A stretch of 64,000 bases of DNA from Gymnothorax reevesii (GCA_029721435.1 CM056580.1:21026367-21090366), one strand, 5' to 3'. Positions 36,967 to 51,100 are shown, counted from the stretch's first letter. Program-made: numbers and translations. The notes: generated by a model not told the origin, from the letters alone.

Positions 36967-37100
36967 CCCTGAGCTACTGTCACTGCCTGTTCCTGGATCA
37001 GTCAGACTCCATACAGACACAGCCAGTTTCTCCCTGGGCTGCTGCCAGTGCCTGTCCCAGGGTCAGTCAGCCACCATACTTATACTGCCGGGCTCTTTGT
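36967..37100. repeat. 65-bp tandem duplication
   Basis: The block ccctgagctactgtcactgc at 36967 recurs as ccctgggctgctgccagtgc at 37032. The following gatcagtcag/ggtcagtcag blocks keep the same spacing. There are two copies only. The 106-codon frame across it (36875-37195) has no known domain. Confidence 0.7.
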
Positions 37101-37169
37101 GTTCCGGCAGCACCTTCACCATGAGTCCACTGCCCTTAACCGCACTCCGCGGCCTGCGTGATGTTCATG

Positions 37170-37520
37170 CTGCCGCACCCACCCACCTAAAATAAAGAAG
37201 AGAAAATGATGTGTAGCCTGATGTGTAGCAAATAGGAATAAAAACCACATCGATGCGATTGTGTGGTAAATGAAATAATGTAATAAACGCCACCAAAATT
37301 CCAGTGTGTGGTAAAAAAAAAAAAAGAATAAAAGCCACCACAGCCGCCACAACCCCGATGTGTGGTAAGTAAAACTGAATAAAAGCCATCACAACCATGA
37401 TTGGTAATAAATAAAATAGAATAAAAGCCAGCAGATGTTGGATAAAATGTAATTAAATCAAATTCACCACAATCCCAATGTGTGGTAAATAAAATAGAGT
37501 AAAAGCCACCTCAGCTCCGG
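37170..37520. repeat. degenerate ~60-bp tandem array
   Basis: A gtgtggtaaataaaatagaa then taaaagccaccacaaccc-like unit recurs five to six times with variable spacing and one A run (37314-37324). The minus-strand frames at 37116-37398 are products of this repeat. Confidence 0.7.
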
Positions 37521-40500
37521 TGTGGAGAGTGAACCTGCTCAGGGAGGGACTGTACAGAATAAGCGAGGCTGTTCTCCTCTGGACCCTTTTTCTCTGCCAC
37601 TGATTTAGCTTCTTTTGAGGCAGAAGATTCATGGATGCAGAGGGGTGGTGAGGGTGGTCTATTCTGGGGTGTTTGGGGTGTGGGGGCTGGGTTAGTGTCT
37701 GTCTCATCTTTAGAAGGAGTGAGGGGCGGGCCAGACGCACCCAGAGTCATGGGAACGCCAGTCGCCAGGGTTCAAGGTCAGCTGGAGCCGGGGTACGGTG
37801 GGCCCCATTGTCTGCGGGGCCCCTCGACCTGCTCACTCTCTACGGCTCTTAGCTGGGAGCCTGAGGAATGTCTGTCTGCTGGTGCCACTGCCTTACACCC
37901 AAAACTCACCCCTCCATACTATACTACACACATACACCCCTACACACTCCTCCAGCCACAGCTCTCCATGCCTGGCTTTTTCTAATTTCCAGCGGCTATG
38001 TTTTAGAGCATTTGATGTGGTTTGTTGGATGAATATCGTGTTGAACTGCACAAAATAGTTTGCACAGGGAAAGATCATTCTACTCATAGAAAGAGGTTTA
38101 GTAGTCGGCGTGTGTTTTTGCATGTTTGCATGCAAAAACTTTTACTCTATCCCCGTGAGATGGAGCAGGGGTAAATCAGGAAGAATTGTACTGCCAAAGA
38201 GAATCTGAATATTTATTTATTTATTTCAGGGGCTGAAATGATCAGTAAAAGTACAATAGTTGAGAAATGACATAAAGCCAGCGTAATTGAAAAGTGATCT
38301 GTGCGCAGGCCATGGAGGGGACCTTGATTAGCTCCATTGTTGCAAGTCTTTAGAGCTTCAATGGTCCCAAAGAATACCTCCCTAATGAGTCTATCCAAGC
38401 TTATCAGAATTTTGTATGGCAGCCAAACTATCGGTGGCCGCCAAGTTCGCTGTAGTTGGGCACAGTAATACAGGGCTGTGCCATGTATGGCTCTCTTGTT
38501 GCGTGTACCAACAAACATGCATGCATGCCCACCACCTCTGCGTCTCTCCTGATAGAATTACATGCATTTGAGACATTGATAAGTCCTTTCCTTTCCTTGA
38601 TATGTTGGCTCAGCTAGCATTTCCAGGCTACATGTATTTTACTATATGCAATTCTGTTTTTGAAGCTAGCAAACTTTTTTCAGGTAGACAGTTGCATTTT
38701 ATGCCAAAGCAAGTGGGGCTTGTGCGATGCTCATTTGTTTTTAATTGTAGAGCAACAAAATAGAATGCCGCTTACAGCTAAATTGACATGAGGGAAAAGC
38801 CTGGTAACATGGCTTTGATACTGCACACAGTTCCCACTTGCTTTTCTCTTATGAGCTCTAATATTTTGCTGAATATAGTTGTGTTGTTTTTCACGTGGAT
38901 ATCTTAAATGATTTCATGCTTGCTACATGCACACGTATGCACAGCGCAGCATCTTCAGCTCAACAGACACGCGGCCTCACATTGGGCGGACAGGAGAGGC
39001 TTTTGCGCCTAAACCTGGCTCGGGAATCCTGCCGCATTTATTGGTTCACCTGTGCTGCTAAAAAAGTAATGAAACACATTTATTTTTAAAACAGTGAAAA
39101 AATTGAATCGGTTGCTTAAAACTGAGGTCAAAGCTGCAAATCCATGTTGTTCTAATCCCAAATGTAAGCCCGGTTAAGACTGATCTTCTGAGCCCAAAAA
39201 TCAAGGGCAAAAGGATGAGACTGACCAGGGGAGCAAAATCTGAAGTCCACCCCAGGCCGTTTGGACAGCTCTGGCATCGGGGTTTGGGTGTGGGGTGTGG
39301 GGTGTGGGTGGGACAATAACCCTGGGGCTCCTGGCAGTTTTCGAAAGCAGCATTTCCAGCCAGCAATAGGAACATTTTGGAAGAGCACCAGAGCGCCCCG
39401 ACAGCCAGGGTAACGGTAACTGAGCTGGCCGGCAGAGAATGGGCCCGCTTTACGGCCACACAGCCCCAACCTGACATGCATAACAACTTCATTGTGCTAA
39501 ATTGAACTTGAAAGCGAGTGGGGGCTATGAGAAGAGTGCACTGTCAGTCCACAGAAAAGGGCGCAGGGGAGAAGCAAGAGTAGAGACAGGAATATAAAGG
39601 GCCAGGGATCCCCCAAACCCTGCGTATTGTTTCATTTCAGGGCCACCATTCCCATGCAGGCAAAAGAAGAGAAGGGGGGGGGGGGAGATCATGAATGAGG
39701 CAGCGCAGAGAAAAGTAAATGGGATGTAAATTTATTGAGATAGATTCTCTCCATAAAGTTTTTTTTTCTTTCTTCTTCATCTCTCCCGCTCCTTTTTTTT
39801 CCCAGTCAGTTTCCCGCCTCAGTTGGATTGTTGTTCACTGTAGAACAATGATGACATCAGGCAGGTTTCTCTCCTTTCTTGGGGGATAAAATAATGATTA
39901 ATAGGTGGCTGTGAACTTCCTTACGGATTTTATGGGCACCAAAGCAAGACTGCTATGCAGTCACCATGCCCCCCCTCCAAAATCCCCCCATTCTCTCCCT
40001 CTGGAAAAGTATTGTGAGGCTTGAGGGGGTCTTAGTCAGCTCTAATTCCACTCAGTCTTTCATTTGGAGAGATCTTGTTTTTTTAACGCAACAGCTTCAT
40101 GAGATCTCTTTCTTCGGGAGGGAATTTGTTAAAGAGCAAAGACGAAGGAAATTTTAGGCTGTATAGGCATGTTTGCTCTGCCCCGTCCCTATGGCTGTCA
40201 TGGATTTGTTAACATCGTTTTTTTTTCATACCCCACCCCTGGAATCTTGAATTCAGGGCTGCGTGGGGGAAGATGGTGGGGATGCGGGGGAGGGGGGTGG
40301 GGTGGTTTAGGGGAAGGATAAGAGTGTGACACATCGAAGATGGTGGTGAGGGGAGTGGCTGTCGGTGGTGAAATCGGAGCCCTAGCCCAAAGCGCTCGGA
40401 GCCAAGACAATGTGCCGCCTCTGTCCATTGTACGATGGCATGTATCGCACGGGAGAGTCGCCGCAGTGACGGGCCTGTATCGGCTTCTCTTGACATGTTA

Positions 40501-40978
40501 GGGTGTTTATTCGTTCGTGGAACTGAGGGTTTGGCTCAGTGAAAAGGATTCGCCTTTGGGCTCTGATGCGAATGGCATGCTGCACGGAGAAAGGCCTGGC
40601 GCGTCCTCGACCTTGCTGAGCACTGACGCCGCTTTATCTCTGGACATCTTTTGCCGAGGCTAGCGCTTTGAAATGCTGCTGCAGTGAATAAAATACTAGC
40701 AAACTCCAACCATATTTCCCATTCACCACCAACAGGGTGTTGTTCATGTCAGGAGGCAATTCGAAAAAGCATAATAAGCATTCCTTTGGCTTTGTTTGTT
40801 AAAGCTTTTGGTAGCACGAATCTGCGATGCAACCATAACAAAAATATACCAGGCGAAATGCTGGACATATCATAATAACAGTCTCACAGAATGCTGATGT
40901 TGGACTTATTTATATCGCTTGTATAATCTGATTGCGTTACATTGATACAGTGGGCCTGTTTCCTGCTTTCTCCAACAG
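37521..40978. other. non-coding stretch, GC-raised at its left
   Basis: The part 37530-37890 is GC-rich, and its minus strand carries a proline/serine-rich open frame (37511-37750) that could be debris of a retrotransposon ORF1; I cannot show this. The rest has no supported gene. It contains G runs near 39675 and 40285 and a C run near 39970. Confidence 0.45.
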
Positions 40979-41137
40979 CAATGCAACTGAAAAAAATCTA
41001 TCTCCAGAGGGTAGAGAAAGTCTAGTCACACGTCTCAGGGAATATGTTGTTTATAAAACTTTAAATGAAATTACTGCGCCTCACAGACATTATGAGCCAA
41101 ATTGTGATATGGAAAAAATGACACAAGAACTGACAAA
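40979..41137 (+). CDS. putative internal coding exon C (best exon candidate)
   Basis: A classic pyrimidine tract (gtttcctgctttctccaacag) precedes 40979 and a good donor ACAAA/gtgaga follows 41137. The 159-nt segment is open throughout, phase 2 in and phase 2 out. It reads NATEKNLSPEGRESLVTRLR, then EYVVYKTLNEITAPHRHYEP, then NCDMEKMTQELTK, a charged and probably helical composition without low complexity. It joins candidate exon B in frame (CT+C gives Leu), creating an NAT sequon, and candidate exon D in frame (AA+G gives Lys). I do not recognise the family. The open frame alone could arise by chance; the two good splice sites and matching phase raise the likelihood. Confidence 0.5.
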
Positions 41138-44100
41138 GTGAGAACAAAAATCTTTTTTTTTTGTGATAGACTTGAATAAAATGCTAACAGGCCGTATAAC
41201 GCTAACTTTTTATCCTTCTCTCTCAGATAAATGTCAGAGAATAAATCACATTGGCTGAGAATTTTATGTTTCTTTTTTCTGCTGCTATCGTTATGAGCAC
41301 AGAAAGTGCTATTTTATTGGCTATTTTTGCATAAAATAAGAACACGAACTGAGCATTTTGTATGACATTCACAATATGATGGGACACAGCATGTCAGTCA
41401 AAATCAACCCCCTATCTGGCAATACGTTATCAAGGTCAGTCGCACGATAATCAACCTCTGTCATTTTATTTGTCTGGAAAGAAAACCTAACAGATGGCCC
41501 AGCAGTTTTCGGTCCCCCATTTGGGAACTGTAAAGCATTTTTAACCAAGGGATGACCTGGGGCTTGATTTATAAAAATTTGCATAGGTTTTTTTTACAAA
41601 ATGTTGCATACATTTCAACTATGCAGAGGTGAATTGTCAAAATATCCTAATTTCTAAAACTGTGGCTTTGCTAACCTCAGAGTAATTTTTACTTCATCAG
41701 TTAATATCAGCTTAAAATCTTGCAGATGTACACAATTCTATTAATTGCGCATGTTTTTTCAATCAAGTTAGTTTTTAGAAATCCCAGATGCCCAGATAAA
41801 AGTGATATACGAATCTTTTTTTATCGTATGCACTGTTTATAAATGAGGCCCCTGGAAACTAACTTCTTTTGCATTGATTCCTTTACATTAATTCTTGACT
41901 GTTTATAGCTACTTTGGAATTATTTCTCCAATATGCTGTCAGGTAATTTATACCAGATTTACTCAGCAAGACAATGGCAACTATACACATCATGACCAGG
42001 TCTTTGTAAGTGGTGTTTTCGGACAGTATATACACTGTGGTCTTTCATCTTGATCGAAAGCTTTGATTTTGCCATTAATTGTCTCACTAGTGAGTGAGGT
42101 GAGGTTCTTGCAGATTCCTTTAAGAGATACTGGCTTGTCAGTCATTCAAGGCATTGAATAGTCTTGCTTGGTTTTATGTCCACAGCAAATTTCAATGGGT
42201 TTTAAAAACCAAAAAACCAAAAATCTCATTGAGCCACTGGGCAATTCCGCACGCATCGTATTGGACATTCAGAGACTGTAGCCGAACAGTTGAAGATTTG
42301 TTTTATGACAATGACAGAGTACTAGTGCGATGGACAATGAAAATATAATAACCAATTGGAAAAAAGCAATATGTGAAAATGTTTCGCACGGGACACAATG
42401 TGTGTTGTACAGGAAAACATGTGCGCATGTATGTGTCAGTAAAGTTTCATGGAGCTCATAATATTTGAACCCTTTCCCTTTCGGCTGTCCTACAGCTCCT
42501 CCCATTCCTTCACTATCCTTTCCATCCCCGCCGGCGACAGGGTTTTGGCGCCCAGGGCTCACTGATGTACGATGAAGGCTATTCTGCTGGTCCAAACCAG
42601 TAAAATGGCTACTGTGGCACAAGCCGCAGTGTATTCAAATGATTTAAGCAACATCAGTATGATGGAGCTGTTTCGGCAGCACGAAGGGAGTGTCACTATA
42701 TTAGACAGGTGGTTCTCATCTTGTGGCTGTTCGGTGTACTTAAATCTATTACTTTAATTGGACCGAAGAAAAAGCTTTCGGTTTAGTATTTAATGAAAAG
42801 TCAAAGTGCGTCACACGGGACAAAGTTCATATTTCTAATTAATAATGGAGAAGCAAATTGATTAATTTCTACAATGTATTTTGCATTATATAAACTAAAC
42901 TGGGGCGCAAACTTTTCCATCTCCATGTGTCATAAGGGACATTGGAAGAAGGGGCTTTCCAAATATGGGCGCTCAAGTTCCTGTGGAAATGAAAATTTTA
43001 CAAAAGATGTATAGAGGCATTAATGACCATCCGCTCCTTCGATGTACAGTATTGAAAGATATGAGGGTTGCTATTTTACAGTTATTCAATGCACATCGAT
43101 ATTAATTTGACAAGAATGGCTAAATTAGCAAAAATTCAAATTTTGGGACTCTTGTCCTAATAATCTAATCTTGAGGTCACGTAGGTGATGAAACTCACTT
43201 TTTCTAGATGCTTTGGATGTTAAACTATGATGTGGCAACAATGGTTGCCAATTTGAAGCTGTTTTAACTTTACCATTTTACCAGGATCTCTTATTGCAAC
43301 GTCCCACTCATGTTTGCTGCATCTTATAAAAAAAAAAAAGCAGTCGTTTGACAATCTCCATGTGAACATGATGCGCATAAACACATCCACGCACGCGCAC
43401 GCTCACACGCACACTGAGAAGGCGCAGTAACCACAGCAATGCCCAAAAACACTGGGGGTAGGGTGCAGCTATCTCGAAGATAAGCTTACAATTACCAAAA
43501 AAAAAGGCATGCAAATGTCGCGGTTATGCTGCAGCCATTTTGTGTTTTTTTTTTTTTTTTGTTCTTTATTTTTGTTGAGCTGGAGATGCCCTTTTCACTT
43601 TAAGCTACAGAGAAACCACAAACAACGATAAAAAATACATAAAAAGCACGGACAGTGTTTGATTGGTGGGCATCCACCCCCTGTGCTGCGCTCCGTGGGA
43701 TGAGCGGGAAGCTGTGGCCTCATTTGCATGTGAATATTTGACACATCAAATTAGCGGCACAATCATGGAAGATTACTGACTGGGGTCTGCACATCCTGAG
43801 AGCTGCCATTTTGGAAACATTGAAAAATGAGACATTGAGATGGAGAGGAAAATCAAGGTTAACCTGTTTACGTACAAATGAATATTATTGCTACGTTATC
43901 TCTGAAAAATAAAAAAGGGTATTCATAACATACACAGATGTACTACAAATAATTTCTGTTTGATTTTAGTTGTGATGATAGTAATACACATAAATAGATA
44001 TGAATTTCTAATGGTAATCAATACATTAGGGGTAAACATTTTTTTAAATTAATATGTGCAGTTTTCTGCTTCAGATTTCCATTGTTCTAAACTCTCACTG

Positions 44101-44272
44101 GGCGGAATAGCCCTTTGTAATTTCTGAATTACCAGTTTTGATAACAAATGATATTATCTGATGCAAAATACAAAGGTTCTACAAGATTTCTGTTGCTTTC
44201 CTTTTCTTAACAGAGATACAGTAAAGCATGCAATGTATGAGAGTATGAGGAGTACAATACCTTAATACTGTG

Positions 44273-44274
<2 letters not shown>
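41138..44274. other. non-coding stretch
   Basis: AT-rich; A run at 43328-43339 and T run at 43545-43560. Frames such as 42572-42757 have no supporting splice sites or domains. Confidence 0.5.
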
Positions 44275-44327
<53 letters not shown>

Positions 44328-44343
44328 TGTATATATATATATC
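44275..44343. repeat. (CA)n-(TA)n compound microsatellite
   Basis: CA from 44275 to about 44306, then TA to 44343 with one ttgt interruption. Confidence 0.95.
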
Positions 44344-47300
44344 TTATTCTTCTTTTCCTGCAAGTCCTTATTCCTTAATAAAAAATAATCAACAGCTGGT
44401 ACACTTGAGGTCAGGTGGCATTTGTACAAAATCTCTATGTACCGCAACTTATCATTATTCATTACTTTTGCAAATTTTTAGGTTTTTTTAGCTTTGTTTT
44501 TAAATGTTTAACAGCTGTCCATATACTGCGTGCAATTTCTAGTTGCAAGGAAAGAATTATTTATTCACGAGGGCTTGGTCATGGCTTGGGAGGTGTGTGT
44601 GTTTTTCATAATTATTCTTTTGATAATTTAAGAGCAAACGCACCCCTGCCATGCAAATCAAAGAGCTGCTCAACCTATTTGGTGACCTTTAAGTGGGTAT
44701 TTCAAGGCGGTGGTATAACAGTGAATGGCTTCAGATGTTCTCACCGAGGAGGAAGCAAGGTGTAAAAAAAGGTAGGACAAGAGAAAGAGCAAGTTAAACA
44801 TAATAATCTGACACTTTCATTCATACATACTGTATGTTTATGTTTGAGAGCCCTATTTTCAATATCTTTGTTCAATACAGTTAATTGACTGCTATGGTCC
44901 CTTAATTGAGTTAGCATTATTAATGTCAGTGGGATACTCCGTATTCGTGTCATAAATACTAAGCCATGATAGAAAGAGTAATAGAGTAATACACACACAT
45001 CGATTGCGGACATACAAATGCACATTCACAGCTATAAACACACAGAAGTAGGCACACACATCTGCTTGTCAGAAGCAATATGCTAGCAGCCTGTCACAGA
45101 GAGTGTATTTAGAGGCTTCAGTGGTTTGCAGAAGCCTGATGGTAAATAATTAATATAGCCTAATGAAAAGGATACACGTAATGAACTGCGAGCATATTGG
45201 GGCTGACTGAGTGTTTTAAAGAGACTGCAGATCTCTTTCACAAACACGCACATATACATGCACATGTACAGCCACTGTCAAGTTTTTATCCCTCACCCTC
45301 TATTGTGGGCTTGCAGCCTTTCTCTCACCCCTACACTCCGGTATATGCACCTACCCACACACACATATGCATGTACACACACGCATCCGCAAAGGTTCTT
45401 GAAGCTCGTAATAAAGTAGTGCAAATACATTCATGTCACAACCATAGAACAAAGACACACATGGCACACTCCCAAACATATTGAGAGCCATCTTTGTCTT
45501 CGTCCACTCGCTGTGTTTTATATGTACTCACGGTTGTTATTTCAGAATTAAGTGGTTACATTCTAATGCGTCAATGAGCGTCTATCTTGGCACATTACCA
45601 TATATGAGCGCTAAATCTCTTCTTAGATGTGATCAAAAGGGATTTAAATGTGCGTAGCAGGTAATGTTCTGGTGGTTGTGTCACTGCGTTACTGTCGCAG
45701 TGTTTTGTCCAGCCTGCGAGGGTTCATAGGCTGCATCAATGATCCAGGTCCCACTCGCTCGCTGCTGATGAGGTTCTTTGGGTATCCATGACAACACTCA
45801 ACATGCCAAGGACATACCAAATTTACAATGCCAAGGGCAGCCGAGGAACCGAATAAAGGAAGCAAATGCTAATTTTTTTCATGCTAATACACACACTGAT
45901 GTATAGATGTATTTACTAACATATTTGTTGCCTATTGCAATCATTTTGAATGTGAGAGCATTGCACGGCGTGTGGTGTTGATTTCAAAAATATATATTTT
46001 GTATGGTACTCCCTGGCTTATTTACATGAACAATGGATGCTGTCTGTTTGTCGCTCTCATTACCAGTGGAATATTTCTATTTCTGTGCACAGTTCAAACA
46101 GAGCCCTCCCCCCATGATTTATAAGCTATTGTAGAGTAATTTTAGACCAGCAATCAATCTGCTTTTTTAAAGGTGATTGTCTTTAGTCTTTAAATTGTGC
46201 CCAAAAGCCAACTCTAGACATTTTTCACAGAGTACTCTCTTAATATAAATTATCTTTGAATTATACAACAAAAATTGTTGTTCCTCATGTAATATAGAAA
46301 TGAGCCTAATTAGGGATCTGGTTCAAATCAAAGAGATTGAAAAAAATCAGAAGTAACACAAAAGAACGAAATCCCAGGTGGCTTCCTGTTGCACCTTCTC
46401 CCCAGCCCAGTTGGTGAAGGCACTATTAAACATTCTCTTTCTTCTTTAAAAAGAGGGACCCCCCCCTCATCACAATCACGGCATGTCTCCTAATTACACT
46501 CTACACTATTCATGGCATTTAAATCTCTCTCGTGGTCTCATAGGACTGGAATTAAAGGAACACATGGTCTCCGCTCCTCTGATTCAGACTTTCCTGATTT
46601 AAAAAAAAATACATATTTTTTTTTGTGTGGGGGGGGGGGGGTGTGTTTCTCAAATTTTTCTCGTTTAACTCATGCTCAACTCATTTATATTAATTTGACA
46701 TCTCATGTGAACACATTTGCTTTTATGAAAAGTGGACTAGTGTTTTTGGATCTGCATGTGAAAGGAGAAAAAATAGTGTAACCTGAGGTCATGATTGAAG
46801 TGAGATGCTGAGAGCATCTCTATTGCGCGAGCTACACCCTGGAAATGGAAGGCAGGCCAATCAATCCAGTTGTTTCAAATAAACAAGACAATTATTGGCT
46901 GAAAAAGATTCTGTTACTCACAGGAACCGGATATCTAAAGATACCTTTGCCTCCACACCATGGTCTTTCTTATGAATGCGCTGTCAGCTCACTTGTATGT
47001 TTGCCATCGTGCTGGTTCATTTTGGCAACATGCCTATTTTTGTATGTAAGTTAGTGAGGAGGACAGTCGAAAGCCAGTGCAGATCAAGAATGCTGCAAAC
47101 TGAGCTTTCTCAATGAGGGGAAGATGACATTACAAGATGACCTCAATCACTGTTTATAGGCATTGTACTGATGTAAATAAATGGCTGTTATCATGTTAGT
47201 GCTACTGGGGTAATTAAACTACAAGTCAAAAAAACAAAAAAACACACATTTAAAGAAAGTGGATCCTGTACGCGCATGCGTATGTGTGCACGATGCTTGC

Positions 47301-48084
47301 GTGTACAAGTTCGTATCGAAGAGACAATCCACGGAGTATAGCATAGTTGTATTTATAGGCAATTGTTGCTCAATCTAACCCACTGCTCTATGTCAGTATT
47401 ACCTGAATGACTCTTATACATTTGTCAGATTATGCTGCCTGCATGCCTGTATAAACACACAAAGGTTCATACAGTATTCTCTGAGGAATTGTAAATAGGT
47501 CACAAGTCAACAAAGGTAAAGGCTGACTGGAGCGCACCCCCCCAGCCTTTGGCCCTTTCCCACATGTCTCCATGAGTTCATGTCAAGTTGTGGTTAACAA
47601 CCACATCAAGTGCACTTGGTGGCCACTCTGAAAGGTTATTAATTGATGGTGTAACTCGCTCCAGTCGATTTGGCCACGCTAAGAAAGGCATCATAACACA
47701 GGCTAGCCTGCCTCAGCGAGATTCTGAGTCATGTGACTGTGCTTTTGACACAGGGATCACAGAGACAAATGGAGAGATGGGTAAATTATTTACAGTTGCT
47801 GAAACTCTTTCGATGTATCTGGACTCAAAGGAGAAGTGGGGGAGGGTAAAAATCATACCAACCATTTTTATGAAGTTCCCGCGCTGTGATCCTCCTTTCA
47901 TGTGATTGGTTTGCGAGTTTTCTGAATCTATGGAACAGGGCATAAAGAAGGTCAAGCCATTTGCCCAAGGTCAAGCAGCCAGACATAGCCTGATCCAGCT
48001 TGCTGCACTGAAGTTTCTCAACAAAACAGAATCCCCTCTTGCTCTTTACTCGGATTAATCCACTATATTTTTGTTTCATTACAG
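44344..48084. other. non-coding stretch
   Basis: Contains CA-rich patches near 45240-45400 and an 11-G run near 46630-46640. On the minus strand a pyrimidine tract ending at 47827 precedes an open 34-codon segment without a donor. Nothing is supported as a gene. Confidence 0.5.
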
Positions 48085-48158
48085 GAAAGAGAAGTCAGAG
48101 AGGAGGACGGCGTTGATGGCTTAATTCATGGAGAGGGATAGCATGGGCGTTCGTGAAG
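48085..48158 (+). CDS. putative exon D (terminal coding part or untranslated exon)
   Basis: The 74-nt segment lies between a good acceptor (atatttttgtttcattacag) and a strong donor (GAAG/gtgagt). Joined to candidate exon C in phase 2 it reads K-KEKSERRTALMA and stops at TAA 48122-48124, which would end the protein. A donor after the stop is unusual for a last exon, so the alternative is a 5-prime exon whose ATG at 48128 starts MERDSMGVRE with phase 1 out. All three frames across the whole segment contain a stop, so it cannot be a plain internal coding exon. Both readings are inference. Confidence 0.35.
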
Positions 48159-51100
48159 GTGAGTGAAATGTTATGCATTTAATGCTACTCTCCCTTGTGC
48201 TTGTACTTCTGACCTGTGAAATGTAAGGAGAGGGCCTGGAGCGGCTGCTTTGTTGACTCTCTGCCCAGAATCACTCATCTCAGCTTGCCTGTGCTCTCAG
48301 GGGAGCGATTTTTTCTACCTTACCCTTCATATAGTATATGATGAAATTGAACTACATCACCCAGAATCCTTGATTCTGTGCCGGCTGCTAATTAAGTGGG
48401 ACTCGATGTCTGTTTTTGTGTGAATGAAAGCTATTCAGTGGTGAGACAACTGCACACCTTCGATTTGGATCAATCTATTGTTTGGTTGAGTGCTCAAGCG
48501 TTGGTAGTCCATGGAGTCCTTGGACAGCGGGTCAAATAGGAAGAGAAGACTCTGGAGCGAAGGTCGCTCAGTTTGCATGTCCATCCAGTAACTGCTCGCC
48601 TCCTGCACTGTGGAGCTGAGTGAAGTGTGGAATTAAATCCTGACTGCACGAGTACCATCTGTGCTGGCCAGTTATGCGGCATCATAAAAAGATTTGCCTC
48701 AGTCGACTGTATGCCTGCGGCCTGCCTCCTCCAGCTGCATATGCTTTAGTTCATTGAGAAGTAGCACATTTTAGTGGAAGTGCATGCTGGTCTATGATGT
48801 TCTGAACTGACAGAAGAGGCTACAGTGAAAGGAGGGAACTGCACATGTGAAACTCCAAATTGGTGAATAGATAAGAATGAGCAGGAGATATGTTTTTTTT
48901 TAAATAAAGTCCACCATCTCGGTCAAACTGAACATTCAAGCAAGAAATTACCAGAAAAGAATTACTGCCTGGTAGTCATCCTTTTGGCTTTGTCGAGGAC
49001 TTATTTACACACAACCATTGTCAGAGCCATTGAATCCCCAACTTGGGCAGCCATTAAACATTAAACCTAAATAGGCCATGTTCCACCCTTTCAAAGGATG
49101 TGCTTTCACTTCAGCATTCCAGAAAAAAAGCAGACCATACATTATTTATTCTGTGTGACAGTATGGTGGATGCAACAGAATTAAATGTGAGAGGTAAAGC
49201 TTGTACTGCAGCCTTGCAGAGCGCTCAGACTGGGTCTGTGTTACAGCCTCTTAACAGTCTGTTGTGCATTTTTGAACGTGTTTTCCTCGTACGCATCTCC
49301 AAGTGAGCACACCTTGCACAGGTGCACCCCCACCTCCTCTTCTTTTACCCCGTGTTGTCCAGTGAAGTAAAAGCCCTATGAGAAGGCAGACTTTTGAAGT
49401 GCTCTCGTCCATGTTAGCGTCAAGAGCTCACTTGGGGGTGGCTCTCATTCTAAAAATGCTTTATGGATCAGCTCAGGGTGCTTGAGGGATTTTCAATCCC
49501 TTTTTACTGAGATGACCGATGGAGGACTGTGACCTGAAACTCATGAACACAGCTGTGTTTCACACTAGAGTAATTGTGCTGGAGTTACTTACACTGCAGA
49601 GGTTCCTTTCAGGATTCAAACTGCTGCACTGCCCTCCTAGCCGGGAATCCATCAATATCAAGTGTTGGTCACTCCCAACGGTCACTCACTGAGTACAGTC
49701 TGGCCTCAGACAGCAGGCCCTTACGTCAGTAATGAATTGGATCTATAAATATTCATGTTTTCTGCTCTTGGCTGATTGGGTGACCTTTTGGCGGGAACCA
49801 CCAAATGCGTGGAGCCATTTGCAGAATGAATGCTGACCGGGTTATCCGTCGCATCTTCTTGTCAGAAATGGTAGCTAAGTAGGCGAGCAATTGAACGTTG
49901 GGATATACAAGTATCTATCTTATATCTGCATGTTGCATGGAAATTTCCTTTTACTTTGCTACATCAGGCATTTTACAAGACAACTAATGGCTGTAACTAC
50001 TCAGCATCACGAATATGAGTTAGCTGGCCAGCTACGGCATTCATGAATGTCAATTGACATGAGCTTAAAAATTAGATTGTGGCTTGCTTGCGTTTACTCT
50101 TGGAGTGGTTGTTAGGTTTTGAACAGGATAACGTTTGGCCCTATCTGCATTTTGTTAATTTCAGTGGGATTCCCCATTATAATAAAGGCTAAATGAAATA
50201 ATACTCAAATTACATAACATATTTCACTGTAATTGGCATTAACTATAGCTTGAAGGCCATGATTGCATCAGCTAGGTTAAGCCTATGAAGCTGGTATGTA
50301 ATGTGACAGTTGCTAATTTATTCCTTGCCTGTCTACTTTCTTTGGAAAAGAGAAGATGGATAGCTTGTTCCTATTATTGCAACATATTGCTGCACAACGT
50401 TTTGGCATTTTTAACGTGGATGGCCAATGCTTATTTTGCCGATTTTCCCCACTAGTTCAAAGGTTGAGTCTGGAGTTTTGTCCGTTGCCGTTTGTAAACA
50501 CAATATTCCAACTAAGCCCCTCCTCTCGGGCTCAACGATGCACGCCCCCTGCCGCTGCCAGACTTGCCAATACACGCCCACCCAGCCCAGCACCCGGCTC
50601 GCTGTATCGTATTGCATTAGGATCTGTGCACTATGCTACCTGCAGGAATGAGTGATGAGGTATCTTGAAAATATAGTATCAAATGTTTCATCGTGTCCAC
50701 ATGATATTGTTTGTGCATTTGAATAAACAACTATGCTAATAATAATGCTAACTATTGCCTGTAGTAGTTTAGATGTTCAGTCTAGCTTGCTAACAGACAG
50801 TTTGCACTCCACTCACATGCTCTAAATGACGCTCAGATGGCGGTAAGCAGTGCAATTGTAAAGGTGTATGCAATGTTTGATACTGGGACTTAGTGTGTAC
50901 ATAAACTGCTTATACCTCCACGAAAAGCTACGTAGCACATCGCTAAATAAGCAGGCTAACATCCCGTGTCTGGCACGAACCTGTCCAACAGTAAGCAGGC
51001 CAACTGTGCGTTGCTAAGCGGGTGAAATCCAAGCCAATATTCACTGTGGTTTTCGAGCGTACTTTGAAACGCTGCTTGTTTCGTCTCCGTGTATTTTCTT

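Noticed and set aside
37511..37750. Minus-strand Pro/Ser-rich frame resembling a retrotransposon ORF1
   Set aside because: Composition alone is not enough; no zinc knuckle, coiled coil or adjacent reverse transcriptase is visible.
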